A stretch of 64,000 bases of DNA from Lucinisca nassula (GCA_963580285.1 OY757015.1:129515688-129579687), one strand, 5' to 3'; numbered from the stretch's first letter, positions 41,152 through 52,876 are shown. Translations and numbers: made by a program. Notes: generated by a model from the sequence alone, not told the origin.

Positions 41152-41258
41152 TCCCAGCAGGCACATGACGTAATTGTGACGTCACATCAACGTCGGTACA
41201 ATGTCATGACGTTAGTGCAACGTCACATCAACGTCGGCGTTGCACCGACGTTTAAATA
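41152..41258. repeat. dispersed repeat with ACGTCACATCAACGTCGG words
   Basis: CCCAGCAGGCACATGACGTA then two ACGTCACATCAACGTCGG copies and GTTGCACCGACGTTT. Related to 29915-29990. Confidence 0.65.
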
Positions 41259-41330
41259 ATTTGAGGTTGCCCCAGCGACGTGTGGCTGATGGGTTTGGCT
41301 CTGCATCAAGCATATCGATAGATGTGAAAT

Positions 41331-42408
41331 ATATACTGAGTCAAAAAAGTTCCTATACATAAAATTGCTTCTGTTACCATAGTTACTACAAATGAAAAAC
41401 ACACAAAATTTGTTTTGTTTTAGTTAGAAGACTCATTTACCACCCAAGGGGTAACTGTGGCAATTTCGCAGAATAAATCATGAGAATTTGTTTTGTTTGA
41501 TTTGAGGTTTAACGTCCCCGTCAACACTGTAAAGGTCATTTTGGAGACGTTGCTTCCAATTTTGTGGGACTTTTACCTGACAATGAGATGAAATGACTTC
41601 TCAAGCCCTGTCGTCCAATAAACCAATAGGGTTTATTAGCATGGACGGTCCGCCTCGCACCGCGGTTCCTGGACAGGCTTAGATCCTCTAAGCGGTTTAC
41701 CAGTAGGGCCTACTAGTGTGCGGGCCGGATTCAGCTCTGCGTGGAAGCATCATGCAGCCCATATATTTCTTCAAGCCCCTAGGGGCGGGGGCCGAAATCA
41801 TGAAAATGGTCAAGATTTAACACCATTAAAAATTACTATTAACACAAGATTTCTAAACTTTGACACATGTAGCCTAGCCTTTTATTAGATACCCTGTGTC
41901 TATTCACAAAAGGTTTGTAACTTTAGTTCCATTTGCTAAGAGAAACAGACGATTACGTAGAGGCCTCCGATTCTTTGAAGTTGTGTGCAAAATGCTGCTT
42001 TCAATTGAAACTCCATAGAAAATCGAAATTGGTAGGGCTACATGCTACATGAATGTTCTACATTATTTTCCATTATAGTTAACAGCAAAAGCCTTGATTG
42101 TAGTGCAAGATCATAAGATATTGTAAAAGTAAAGTGAGTTTCGATGATCAATGGTCAAGATATTCCACCTCAGACAAAAAATGATCAACTGCGCATGCGC
42201 AATGCCTAATTCCTTGCAAAACCTTTCTAGGCACATATTGCAAGACAACTCTTGAGCAGAATAGTATGGGCAAATGCAAAAGTATGCATTTTGTAGCTAA
42301 ACGTCCGATGCGCATGTTTACAGCCATCTTTAGCAGAATGGCTGCCGGATAGCTACTGGAATTTACCCGAAAGTTGGTATAGTTACTTTTTTGACCGGGT
42401 ATATATAT
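41331..42408 (+). mobile_element. TIR element (GTCAAAAAAGT ends), copy 2, carrying a SINE-B
   Basis: Left ATATACTGAGTCAAAAAAGT and right ACTTTTTTGACCGGGTATAT are near-perfect complements. The interior is collinear with 20735-21230 in reverse. SINE-B (41487-41794) sits inside. No transposase frame. Confidence 0.82.
41487..41794 (-). mobile_element. SINE-B, full length, with 12-bp target duplication
   Basis: Tail side at the left (TTTGTTTTGTTTGATTTGAG), GTTTAACGTCCCCGTCAACA, AGCGGTTTACCAGTAGG, GCCCCTAGGGGCGGGGGCCG at the right. AAATCATGAGAA (41475-41486) and AAATCATGAAAA (41795-41806) flank it. The neighbouring element copy at 21 kb lacks it. Confidence 0.94.
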
Positions 42409-42430
42409 AAAGTAAAATTGCTATAGCAAG

Positions 42431-42493
42431 ACCATCTTTGGGCCTGTTCAAAAGTGGTCGTTAAGACCACTTTTGAACAGGCCCAAAGGTGGT
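42431..42493. repeat. 29-bp-arm palindrome
   Basis: ACCATCTTTGGGCCTGTTCA...AAAGTGGTC, spacer GTTAA, then its complement, with one mismatch at the base (TCTTTG / CAAAGGT). Confidence 0.9.
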
Positions 42494-42960
42494 TTCTTAT
42501 TAGAGAACCCTAGAGTGTAGACAGCACAAAGAAAGAACAGCTGAAACCTTTAAATATGATTGTAAAAACAGAATTAGTCCTAATTTTAACTTGTCTTAAG
42601 GGAAATGGATACACCTGCAGGTGAGGTAACTCCTTCAACTTATTTTTGTCTCCCATGTCAATAGGGGTCAACTCGTAAAGAAAAGAATTTCCTTTATGAG
42701 TAGACTCCTTTTTTCCGCAGGACAGGGCTTGCAATAAAGCGAACAAAAAGTCCTGAAAGTTGTCTCCCTTTGAAAAATGGCGGACAGATCTGCCATGTGT
42801 TCCCAGTCCCCTTAACAGGGGAAATTTACTGTATTTTCAGTTTGTTTGCATCTGCCAGCTGTTTTGTAATACAATACAAAATGACTTATGCATCATCTTA
42901 TGACGCAGGAAAACCTCTATAACCCATTGTATGCGGGAAACTCCTAAAGGAGTATCTTAG
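42494..42960. other. PAL-5-like relic and unassigned sequence
   Basis: GTCAACTCGTAAAGAAAAGA / TTCCTTTATGAGTAGACTCC at 42667-42710 is a degenerate PAL-5 palindrome. The rest is unassigned. Confidence 0.5.
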
Positions 42961-42961
42961 C

Positions 42962-43014
42962 AAACAGTGCTGGCCCAGAACGCGGCGTCTGATCAGGGCC
43001 TGCCCTATTTGCTA
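42962..43014. repeat. PAL-1 MITE palindrome, degenerate
   Basis: AAACAGTGCTGGCCCAGAAC, GCGGCGTCTGATCAGGGCCT. One arm is partly deleted. The flank AACCCATTGTATGCGGGAAA is near-symmetric with CCCTTATATGACA. Confidence 0.7.
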
Positions 43015-43284
43015 TTAGAATTTTCCGTCAAAACTAGAATAATATTGACAAAATAGGCCTGACACCCCTTATATGACAAATGGACTTGTCCAACATAAAG
43101 CAATGGAAGAGTCGACTAATATACAATGGGTTAAGGATTGCGTCCCGGAGAAAGACACAAGCCGGCATGCTCAGCTACACAACCTAGCAAGATTCTAGTA
43201 AATACAGAAGCGAACACTAAGGTGCTGATCAGACTGCGGATGTGCAGGCCAATCTGCACCTTGGTTGTTTGAGAATATAAGAAT

Positions 43285-43640
43285 CTGATAAGGGGTTCTG
43301 TTGTAGATGAGCGTTTCCAACCCGAGGGATGACCGTGCTGAGCGGAACCGAGGCTATGCCGAGGTTCCGCTCAGCACGGTCATCCCGAGAGTTGGAAACG
43401 CCCGTCTACAACAGGACCCCATATTGGATTCTTTTTCTTGCACAACACCTCCGGTTAGTTTTGACAGCTCGCACATGTATATTGTTTACAAAATAAAAGT
43501 AGTGTGGAAGTAGTTCCGGCAGTTGAATAGAGTTGAAGCGCATTTATGTTAGTTGCCTGGGTCTTAACATCAGGGTCAGAACATAAATTTCTATCCCAGG
43601 GTAAAATCACGGATTTCCTTGTCTGGTGTGCAAGAATAGC
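43285..43640. mobile_element. PAL-4 MITE, copy 2, with a different palindrome
   Basis: Palindrome 43300-43416: CGTTTCCAACCCGAGGGATG, CCGTGCTGAGCGGAACC and complement around GAGGCTATGCC. Then CCATATTGGATTCTTTTTCT as in copy 1 (reverse), and at the other end CAGGGTCAGAACATAAATTT, CTATCCCAGGGTAAAATCAC, TGTGCAAG. Same family as 22663-23075 but unrelated palindrome arms. Confidence 0.82.
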
Positions 43641-43794
43641 TAAACCAGATTTTTTCATAACGTGGCTCATCCAATGAGTGATAGACGATACAATATAAAT
43701 CCATACTTCATTATTCCATGGTAATAATACCCTAGCTGTCATGTGATGAAAAACAATCATTTTGCTTTATGTAAGCATGTTAAGGACTATGAAA

Positions 43795-44860
43795 ATGTCT
43801 TCCTGGCACGTGGGCTAAAATTCATGGGTGTTTAGCATGTTGACATATTTCTAGAAAAACAACCAATGATGTTCCAAATTAAAAGAATAAATATAAAACA
43901 TGCATATTAAAAAATGTATTTTTGTTGTTGGAAGAAAAAAATAAATATTCACTTTGTAAGAAAATTACATTTAAAAATGGTCCATTTTTGAACGTATGTT
44001 TCTCCATTGTCCTTCATTAGAAACATACCATTTTTACACCAAAATATACTTTAGTGTGTGTACTAGCAACGACGAGACGTGATTTTTCCAAAAACTGGCA
44101 TTATAACATTATATCCATGCCAATAGAACCCCTATCAACATGTAGAGTTCACTATACATTGTCATCAATGTACACAGTATGACGCACGGATTAAATTTAG
44201 CACTGGGGTAAATAAGCGTAGCGATAATAAAAATTCTGTCAAATCGTTATTATGGCTTTTGGACCAATCAAACAATTTTCCCCTCTTGTATTTATTTAAT
44301 GCATAATAATATTTACCAACTTAACGGAAGAATAAAGGAAATCATGATCTAGGCATAAAAATAGTTAGAATAAAATCCGTTGTGCAGGATATTTTTACCC
44401 ACGATTAGCATGTTTATACCCCTGTTTTACCTGGGGAATTTACCAACCATGTATACAGTAATGGCTGTCAAAATGACCGTTCGATGGGTGTTTAAAAGAA
44501 TATATATATTGTTATTGTGGAAGTTTTTGGAAAAACTACTTCTCGTCCTTGCTAGGACATGGAATATACTTTAGGTTAATGTAAAAACTGAATGTTTCCG
44601 AGGAAGGACAATGGAGAAACCGATGTTCAAAAATTGACCATTTTGAAAGGTAATTTTCTGATAAAGTAATTTATTATTTTTTCTTCTAAAAACAGAAATA
44701 CACTTTTTAATAAGCATATTTTATGATTATTTATATAATTTGGAACATTATGAGTTGCTTTTCTAGAAACTTGTCGACATTATAAACAACCGTAAATTTT
44801 AGCTCACGTGTCTGGTTGACATTTGCAAATACCTTAAGGATATTCTGCGACCAACATGGC
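43795..44860. mobile_element. 1-kb foldback element
   Basis: Long imperfect inverted repeat: ACGTGGGCTAAAATTCATGG / AAATTTTAGCTCACGTG, TTTCTAGAAAAACAACCAAT / TTGCTTTTCTAGAAA, CTCCATTGTCCTTC / GAAGGACAATGGAG, and the inner ACGAGACGTGATTTTTCCAA / TTTTTGGAAAAACTACTTCT. The centre (about 44200-44440) is unpaired. No transposase. Confidence 0.8.
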
Positions 44861-46980
44861 TGAAATAGCACAATATGCACTTGAAAAAGAAATTATGAAT
44901 TCGAGCATTAAGCAAAGGTCTCAGAAATTTTTTTCTTATTAGTGTAAAAAATAACAGGGCAAAGTTTACTCAAGACAAAACCACTTAAATATCTGAATTA
45001 CTATAACGAGAGAAATGTAAAATTAATATTGCAATAAATGCTCGTTTGTTTTAGACTTAGAACCAAATTGTTTATGAATAAATAAAAAATATATTGCCAC
45101 TTGTGTATGAGTAATTGCACAGGGAAGGTGCACCGGGACATATTTTTTCATAAAACAGCTCCAAAAGCGAATAATTAATTTTCGTTCACGTGGTGTGTAG
45201 AAAATTTCGAAACAAAATTCATCATGGCCGAACATCTGGGGATGTGTTTACACGCAAGTTCACACGTTCGTATTGACGTAACCATGACGGGATCGCCAAG
45301 GTACTTGATGTAATCTGAAACCCCAAACATACACCTTTAAAACCGCACCATTCGATTTTCACATAGAAACTATCAAATACTAACATTTCAACAATGCATT
45401 TGTTGTGTTACTCTGTGTAAAGTTTTTCGGCAAGGAGCCGAACAACACCCTGGCTAAAACATAAGATTAATACGCCACGGCACTTTTTTATCAGCGAAAG
45501 ATCGAGTTATTTTTCGTCATATTTACATTATTGTAATGAATTTATGTACGTTATGAAATCTTCTTTTAGGATTCCAGGGGATGTCACCGGCAAAGAAAGA
45601 TTATACACATTTATTCAATAAATACTTTTGAAACTACTTTTCATCCGCGATTGGTCTGAAGGGAGACCACTGTTATAGAAATGCTGGTTTCCGGATGGAG
45701 CCGAGTACTTTTAAACAAGTTTGGCTTTTACAAGAATTTTGTCATCGCTCAAAACGAGATAAATGTATCGAGGAAAAGTGGTTCAGCGTAGCCTACATTT
45801 ACTTTGGCAGCATTTTCAGGCTAAATTTATGTCCAGACCAGCTCAGTCCTGCTCACGCACACTTATAAACGGCAAAGACCGGTCATTAGGGAAGAGTGAT
45901 GTTGTAAACGCCCAAAGACGTAGTCAAGGAATCTTGAACCAGATATGAAGCCGGTAACCAGATTGATGTCACAAACTGTCAGTTTTTCATGGAGGAAAAT
46001 AATGGTCGCAGCGACAAGTTTCAATTATTTTTATAATTATTTCTCTTTAAACCACAACCATTTTTCGTATCTTTCGCCTTTACATATTAAGTAAGTTATT
46101 TTACACCCCCTGATCAATATACCGCATATCGATCCGTCAGTATTTTATGAGAATCCTCGTGCAAGTCGTTGTTTACAAATGTAAACATTAGACACGTGTG
46201 ATAAGTATACTCCACCACCTAGTTTTACAAAATAGTGACACAGCATTAAACATGATTGTATTGCATTTTTTAGATATAAATGATATGTTTGACAAAATTA
46301 TATAAAGTTAATGGAGATTTTAGGCGAAAGAAAATTTAATAACAACTTTAAAATCACAGTAGCTAGTGTTAAAGATTGGTCTTAATTTGTTCCCTTTCTT
46401 TTTTTCTACCTGTAAACATTACACAGGTGTGTTCAGTCAGCCACAAAAATAAACTTACCTGCATATTTATCCCAATGAATGCAAGTTTATCTCTCCATAC
46501 ACCGAAAGGACTTCTTTTATTGTGTCAAGAAATGTGTAAAATAAAAAGACAAGATTTTTTCCTGAACACAAAACATGCCTTGGTTGAAAACACTTTATTT
46601 GAATTTAGTGCAGCTAATCAAAATTTAGATTCCTGGTGCACCTTAAGGAAACATGTAACTACTCAGTGATTTCTTTTTGTCATTTGTACTTGTGGGAATT
46701 TTCCAGTTTTGATACACAAAGTTTGGCATTTTTCAGGTGAGTGAAGAAAAAACTCTGAACAATATTTTACTTTTCTAACAGGTATTTAAATAACTTTAAG
46801 AAATCAAGTTTATGTTCCAATTATATTAGTTGGCTAAAACAAAAGGGTTGCATTCAATTTCTTGCATATTCAGAGCCACTGTCATTTTTGCTCATTTGTC
46901 CAGGCGGCCATGTTGAATGTCCTTAAGTGCAGTCTGGCATAAATAGATCTTTCACATGTGTCCGAAGACAGAACTAACTA
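44861..46980. other. repeat-poor 2.1-kb stretch, no gene recognised
   Basis: No match to the repeat families seen elsewhere in the window, no RT words and no splice-bounded conserved exon. An open frame at 46376-46669 (plus) shows no family signature. Could be intronic or intergenic unique DNA, or an old unrecognised element. Confidence 0.5.
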
Positions 46981-46984
46981 GCAG

Positions 46985-47135
46985 GGGTTTGTTTGGGCGG
47001 TAGGGTTTGAGATGTTATTTAATCTCAATGTCGGGTAAAAATCCCACAACATTAGGAGCAACGTCTCCAAAATGACCTAAATGGTGCTGAATGGGACGTA
47101 AAACCTCATCACAAACAAACAAATAAACAGGATGT
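46985..47135 (+). mobile_element. SINE-B 3' fragment
   Basis: GGCGGTAGGGTTTGAGATGT, AATCTCAATGTCGGGTAAAA, GGGACGTAAAACCTCATCAC, then AAACAAACAAATAAAC. Confidence 0.88.
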
Positions 47136-47216
47136 TTATGTCGTCAAAATGAATTAAATAGATTTACTATCTGCCCTATTCCTGAGGCAGTGCACTTGAC
47201 TATAAATACAAACTAA

Positions 47217-49045
47217 AACAAGAGGACCAAGCTGGTCCTGTATCGCTCACCTGAGCTAACAGATTCGAACTTTCAGGAAGTGCCAACCTTTACTGAAGGA
47301 TTTATGGGCTACATGGTGATAGCAGGGTAAGCATTTTCTGCAAATCAAGTAGAATGTAACTCTATATTAAATAGGCTGACCTCACCGGTTTTCAAACTCA
47401 TTCAAGCTTTTATTCCTGACTTGCGAAGAAGATTCGATATAAACTGAAGGGGCTATGGTGATGACAAGTTCAAAGACAAGCAATTAACTGCTGCAATCAA
47501 AGGGATGTTACTCTGTAATAAATAGGCAAAGCTCATGAGTTTTAAAACTCCTCTGAGCTTTTCTGCCTGACCTACGTGTTTGTAAGTTTCATGAAGACCC
47601 GATCAAAACTGAAGGGGCAGCAGTGATGACAAGGTCGAAAATAGGCATTTTCAGCAATCAAAGGCATGTAACTCTATGATAAATGTGCAGACTTGGCCGT
47701 TATTCGAACTCATCCGAGGTTTTATCCCCAGCCACCTTACATATAAGTTTCAGAAAAATCCGATCAAAACTAAAGGGGCTAGGGTGATGACAAGGTCAAA
47801 AATCAACATTTTCAGCCATCAAAGGGACATAACTCTATGATAAATGGGCTGACTTGGCCGGTTTTCGAACTCGTCTGAGATTTTATCCCCAGCCACCTTA
47901 CATATAATTTTCAGAAAGATCACATCAAAACTGAAGGGGCTATGGTGATGACATGGTCAAAAATCGACATTTTTAGCTATAAAAGGGACGTAAATCTATG
48001 ATAAATGGACCAACTTGGCCTGTATTCGAACTCATCCGAGGTTTTATCCCCAGCTACCTAACATATAAGTTTCAGAAAGATCCGATCAAACCTGAAGGGC
48101 CTACGGTGATGACTATGTCAAAACCGACATTTCAGCCGTAAAAGGGACATAACTCTAGGATAAATTGGCCGACTTGGCCGGTTTTCGAACTCATCCGAGG
48201 TTTTATCCCCATCCACCTTACATATAAGTTTCAAAGTTTCAGAAAGATCCGATCAAACTGAAGGGGCTGCGGTGATAACAAGGTCAACTATCGATCTTTT
48301 CAGCAATCAAAGGGCGTAACACTACGATAAATGGGCCACCTTGGCCAGTATTCGAACTCATCCTAGGTTTTATCCCCAGCCACCTTACATATAAGTTTCA
48401 GAAAGATCCGATTAAAACTGAAAGAGCCACGGTGATGACACAGTCAAAAATCGGCATTTTCAGCAATCAAAGGGACGTAAATCTATGATAAATGGGCCAA
48501 CTTGGCCGGTTTTCGAACTCATCCGAGATTATAGCCCCGCCACCTTACATATAAGTTTCAGAAAGATCTGATCAAAACTGAAAGGGCTACGGTGATGATA
48601 AGGTCGAAAATCGGCATTTTCAGCAATCAAAGGGACGCAACTCTATGATAAATGGCCCGACTTGGCCGGTTTTCGAACTCATCCGAGATTTTATCCCCAG
48701 CCACCTTACATATAAGTTTCATGAGGATCCGATCAAAACTGAAGGCGCTACGGTGATGGCAATCATTCTCCCATTGTAAGTCTATGGGACCTTGTGGTTG
48801 CCATTGCAACGAAAGTTTTCGTGCGATTTTGAAAAAAAAGTTTATGTCATCAATGCCCCACCAGAGGCATGCTACATATGAGAAATGATTGAGATCAGCC
48901 TGCAGGCTGCAGAGATATAGCTGCTCAAAAGTGTGGACGGACGACGGACGGACGGACGACGGACGATGGACGACCCACTATACTATAAGCTCCCCTGGAG
49001 CCTTCGGCCCAGGTGAGCTAAAAAAAAAAAAAAAAAAAAAAACAT
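47217..49045 (+). mobile_element. TRE 3: complete tandem-repeat element, 160-bp unit
   Basis: Starts ACAAGAGGACCAAGCTGGTC plus CTGTATCGCTCACCTGAGC (hairpin GGACC/GGTCC). The interior has about nine copies of a 150-167 bp unit (CAATCAAAGGGACGTAACTC, ACTTGGCCGGTTTTCGAACT, CACCTTACATATAAGTTTCA, GATCAAAACTGAAGGGGCTA). It ends with GACGGACGGACGACGGACGA, AAGCTCCCCTGGAGCCTTCG and CAGGTGAGCTAAAAA plus an A-run. No coding capacity. Confidence 0.9.
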
Positions 49046-49665
49046 CTGTATGTTTCAGATTATCAAATGACAGTTTTCATAACATACCCCATATCAGCCC
49101 GAGAGTCCCATATCAGCTGGAGGGTCGATGTGGAGTATAATATGCAAAATGCCATATCATAATATATTTATCATATATTTCCCAACCTTTGTCCTTTTAA
49201 AAATGTTGAATTATATGGTTTTATGTTTAAAGCTCTTCTGGCAAAAGAGAGTAATAGCTGGCCTTGTTTATATTTTTCTACGTTTTTAATTGAATCAACT
49301 ATAAACAATGTTATTTATAAAAGCCAAAACGAGATAAATGCATTTACACGGCACAGGTCAAATGCTGCAGAATGTGACATATGATCAGGGCCGTCGCTGT
49401 TTTGTAACAGGAAGACAGCCGAGTATTCCGAAGAAAGTTACACGTCAGAGGTATGATAAAGGGTGTGTGTTATGGACTTTGGGATGTGATATGGGCATGT
49501 AATACGACATCACTTGCTAACGCTACGCTCATCGTATCGCATATTAAAAAACAAAGTATTTTACAGTAAAATATATGATCAATGAATGTAATCTATATCT
49601 ATGCATCATATTATGGAACCCTGAAAGGGACATGCTGGTCTTACTTTTAAAGTTGTCCGCACAAG
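49046..49665. other. stretch without recognised feature
   Basis: No gene, RNA or repeat recognised. Confidence 0.4.
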
Positions 49666-49667
49666 AT

Positions 49668-50195
49668 AGTATCTAGTTCGCACAACATATCATCTTGTCC
49701 GCATAACATAAAATCTTGTTCGTACAACATATTATTTTGTTTGCACAACATATTATCTTTTGCAAACAACATAATATCTTGTCTGCACAGCATAATATCA
49801 TGTTCGCACAACTTATTATCATGTCCGCACGATATTCTATCCTGTTTCTTAAAAAAATAATATGTTGTGCAAACAAGATACTATGTTGCGCGGCTGTGCT
49901 GTGTGCACAAGGTTTTATGTTGTATGAACAACATATTGTGTTGAGCAAACAAGATAATATCTTGTACAAACAAGATATGTAATGATAACAAGATTTTATG
50001 TTGTGCGGACAAGAAAAATAAGTTGTACGGACAAGATATTATCTTGTGCACACAAGAATATCTTGTGCAAACAAGATACTATGTTGTGCAAACAAGATAA
50101 CATGTTGTGCGAACTAGATATTATCTTGCGAGGACAAGATAATAAGTTGTGCGAACAAGATATTACCTTGTACGCACAAAGATATATGTTGTTTG
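49668..50195. repeat. head-to-head 21-bp minisatellite
   Basis: The left half (49668-49850) holds about eight units ATCTTGTTCGCACAACATAT(T). The right half (49855-50195) holds about sixteen in the opposite orientation (AATATGTTGTGCAAACAAGA). The inversion point is an A-rich spacer at about 49846-49858. Because 21 is a multiple of three, both strands give long spurious frames of a seven-residue repeat. Confidence 0.93.
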
Positions 50196-50405
50196 TAGTC
50201 CTGGGGGCCAAACTGCCCCCGCCCTGGTGCCCACTTGCTCTTCACAGACCTACACGTACAAGGGAAAAGCCTTTAAAAATCTTCTTGTCTGAAAGCAGAA
50301 GGTCCATGTCTTTGATATATGGTATGTAGTTTCATCTAGTGGACCTGTACCAAGATTGTTCAAATTATAGCCCTGGGGCCAAAAATGGCCCCGCCTTTAC
50401 ATAGG
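50196..50405. repeat. TRE 4 satellite units, left part
   Basis: GGGGGCCAAACTGCCCCCGC, CTTGTCTGAAAGCAGAAGGT, CTTTGATATATGGTATGTAG, CCAAGATTGTTCAAATTATA. Continues at 51390 after the RET-I insertion. Confidence 0.8.
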
Positions 50406-50429
50406 CTTAGAATAAAAACACATCTAAAA

Positions 50430-51392
50430 GTAGAAGTAAAACAAAGATCAGGAATCGATACAATTAACTTACTCAACCCATCAAAGACACCAAAGGGAAA
50501 GAAACACAAACATGAAGCGACCAGACCAAAATGGAAACCTAAACAAAGGAAGGCCATAAGGACAGTTACTTTCCCACAAAATGGCCAAATGGCCATCCAA
50601 AATAAAAAGACACAAGTGATACACACAGTAAGTAACAAAGAACAACATAAATAAACCGCCACAGAAGAACCGCCTTGGAACGGTCAGTGGAAAGAATTCC
50701 ACTGTGGGGGGGGGGCTTAAATCGATTTTACATGGCCATAATCCTCGCCCTTACCTCTGTCGCGGTATACACTAATTTTGTTTAGTCCGCATGAAGGCTT
50801 CCTAACTCATCAGTGTAACATCTCCAAGAACATACAAATAAAACAACTACAAAGATGAAACAAGGTTGAGGACTCGACAGCATACAACAACAGAATAGCT
50901 GGAGCAAAAGAAAACCAACAGTTAGACTCCGAGGGGCCCGACCAAAGACGGAGCATCAGGCGCCAACCAACATAAAGAATACTAAAATAAAATAAAATTC
51001 CATTTATGCTTTTACGCTGGAACCGTCATATAATCTTAAGCCCGACCCACCGGTGTGCAATCAAAGAGGGAAGCAAAGTTGCCAACCGTGATTGGGTTAA
51101 CCCACCATGCATGCAGTCTGTTTTATAACATTTATGTTGTACCCAATCTTTATATATCGACGAACGATTTTACGAAATTTGGTACTAAAGTCATTACAGG
51201 CATGTATTTTTCTAAATATATATACTAAGTCACCATAGAATTCTGGTTCCGATAGGCCATGTTGCAGAAGTGTTTTAAGTCCAACATTGAATTTTGAAAC
51301 CAAATCAGAATGACGTCTATAAAACTTAGAAAAGGCTTTAAGTAGTTTATGATACCGATACCCCTGATTAAGAAGTTTAGCGGTTAATACTA
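50430..51392 (-). mobile_element. RET-I 3' end inserted in a satellite, minus strand
   Basis: The minus frame 51097-51303 encodes SKFNVGLKTLLQHGLSEPEF and YGDLVYIFRKI, the RET-I C-terminus. The 3' UTR (50430-51040) has the G-run (50706-50714) in the conserved place and GGAAAGAAACACAAACATGA. It interrupts the satellite, whose words (AAGATTGTTCAAATTATAGC) occur on both sides. Confidence 0.88.
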
Positions 51393-52235
51393 GTCATCTT
51401 GTCTGAAACCAGAAGGCCCAGGTCTTTGATATTTGGTATGTAGCTTCTACCAAGATTGTTCAAATTATAGCCTTTAGGGCCAAAAAATGCCCCCGCCCTG
51501 GGACCCACTTGCTTTACATACACTTTTAAGGGCAAAATCTATTAAAATCTTCTCGTCTGAAACTAGAAGGCCGCTGTAGCTTCATCTAGTGGACCTGTAC
51601 AAAGATATTTTACATTATAGGTTTGGGGCAAAAATGGCCCCGCTCTGGGACCCAATTGTATTACAAAGGCTTATAAGGGAAAAAACCTTTAAACAATTTT
51701 ATTGACTGAAACCAGAAGGCCCAGGTCTTTGAGATTTGGTATGTCGTTTCATCTAGTAAACCTCTTCCAAGATTGTTCAACTTATACTCCTTGGGTCAAA
51801 AATGCACCCCACCCCCGCGCGCACAGCGGCCTACTTGTTTTACATTAGAAGCCTCCGTGGTCGAGTGGTTACGCTACTCGACTTGTAAACCAGGGGTCGC
51901 AGGTTCGATCCCGGGCTTCTCCAGACTTTCGGATGAGTCTTTAAACCGAGGTCCCGTCTCCGTATGACCTTAGCTGTTGGTGGGACGTAAAACTGAAACA
52001 CTCACTCACTCACTCACTTGTTTTACATAGACTCATAAGGAATAAATCTTTAAAAAAACATCTGAAATCAGCAGGCCCATATCTTTGATATTTGGTATGT
52101 AGCTTCAACTAGTTGACCGCTACCACTCACTTGTTTTACATAGACTTATATGGGGAAAAACTTTAAATACTTTCTCATCTTTAACCAGAAGGCCTTTGAT
52201 ATTTTTTAGTTTATTTGTCCATTGCTGTGCCATTC
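51393..52235. repeat. TRE 4 satellite units, right part
   Basis: About five units of 150-170 bp: CATCTTGTCTGAAACCAGAA, TTTGGTATGTAGCTTC, CAAAATGGCCCCG-type words. SINE-C is inserted at 51846-52018. Confidence 0.8.
51846..52018 (+). mobile_element. SINE-C, plus orientation
   Basis: GAAGCCTCCGTGGTCGAGTG, GGTTCGATCCCGGGC, GGATGAGTCTTTAAACCGAG, GTTGGTGGGACGTAAAACTG, (ACTC)n. Flanking TTGTTTTACAT (51835-51845) and TTGTTTTACATAGA (52018-52031) form a probable target duplication, although these words also belong to the satellite unit. Confidence 0.92.
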
Positions 52236-52682
52236 TAGCAGCGCCAATGTTTAAGTTTTCGTAAAAGGTTTCTCAGAAACTGTAAAAGCTAAGAACCTAA
52301 AACTTGGTTAACATTTCATTGATGGTGACATATTACATATGTAAGGGACAGTTGGTATTTTATCTGTTTGTGGTTTATATGAGATGCGATTTCCCTATTT
52401 TTTTTTGCTTTTTCTGCTTTAAATTTCTTTGTCAATGGAATTTCCAATTCTCTGTGATTTTGACTGTTTAATATATGGAATTCGGGCACAAAATCATAAA
52501 TTATTATGGCCTCAGACCCGAGAAGGGCGGTGACTGGTTATCAGAGTTAAAATATACAGGAAATACCTGGGAGAGGGAGGAGTATGAAAATGACCAATAA
52601 TGGGAGGTGACCACTCATCATAGGTGATCATCAGTGGCAGTTCCACTGTAGTTTTGTGAATCTTAGAATCTGAAAGCTCAGG
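52236..52682. other. unassigned sequence, possibly the inner 5' part of TRE 4
   Basis: Lies between satellite units and the hairpin terminus at 52683. No coding words. Confidence 0.4.
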
Positions 52683-52720
52683 TGAGCGATATAGGACCAT
52701 CATGGTCCTCTTGTTTATAT
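52683..52720 (-). repeat. TRE terminus in minus orientation
   Basis: GTGAGCGATATAGGACCATC then ATGGTCCTCTTGTTT is the reverse of the 5' end of TRE 3, so a TRE begins here and runs leftwards, probably owning the units at 50196-52235. Confidence 0.78.
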
Positions 52721-52876
52721 GATTATGTTCCGCAATGCCACGGTCGATTGTCATAGAGTGTAGGCTACAAAAAAAATTAAAAAAATAAAATAAAAAATAA
52801 ATAAAATAAATAACAATGGTCCTGAACGGGAACTTAGACTGTTTCATTTAACCCTTAAATTCCTGTACTATCAGCA

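Noticed and set aside
46376..46669. 97-codon open frame in the repeat-poor island
   Set aside because: No recognisable family and no splice context.
49673..50329. Cysteine-rich seven-residue repeat frames on both strands
   Set aside because: They come from the 21-bp minisatellite, whose period is a multiple of three.
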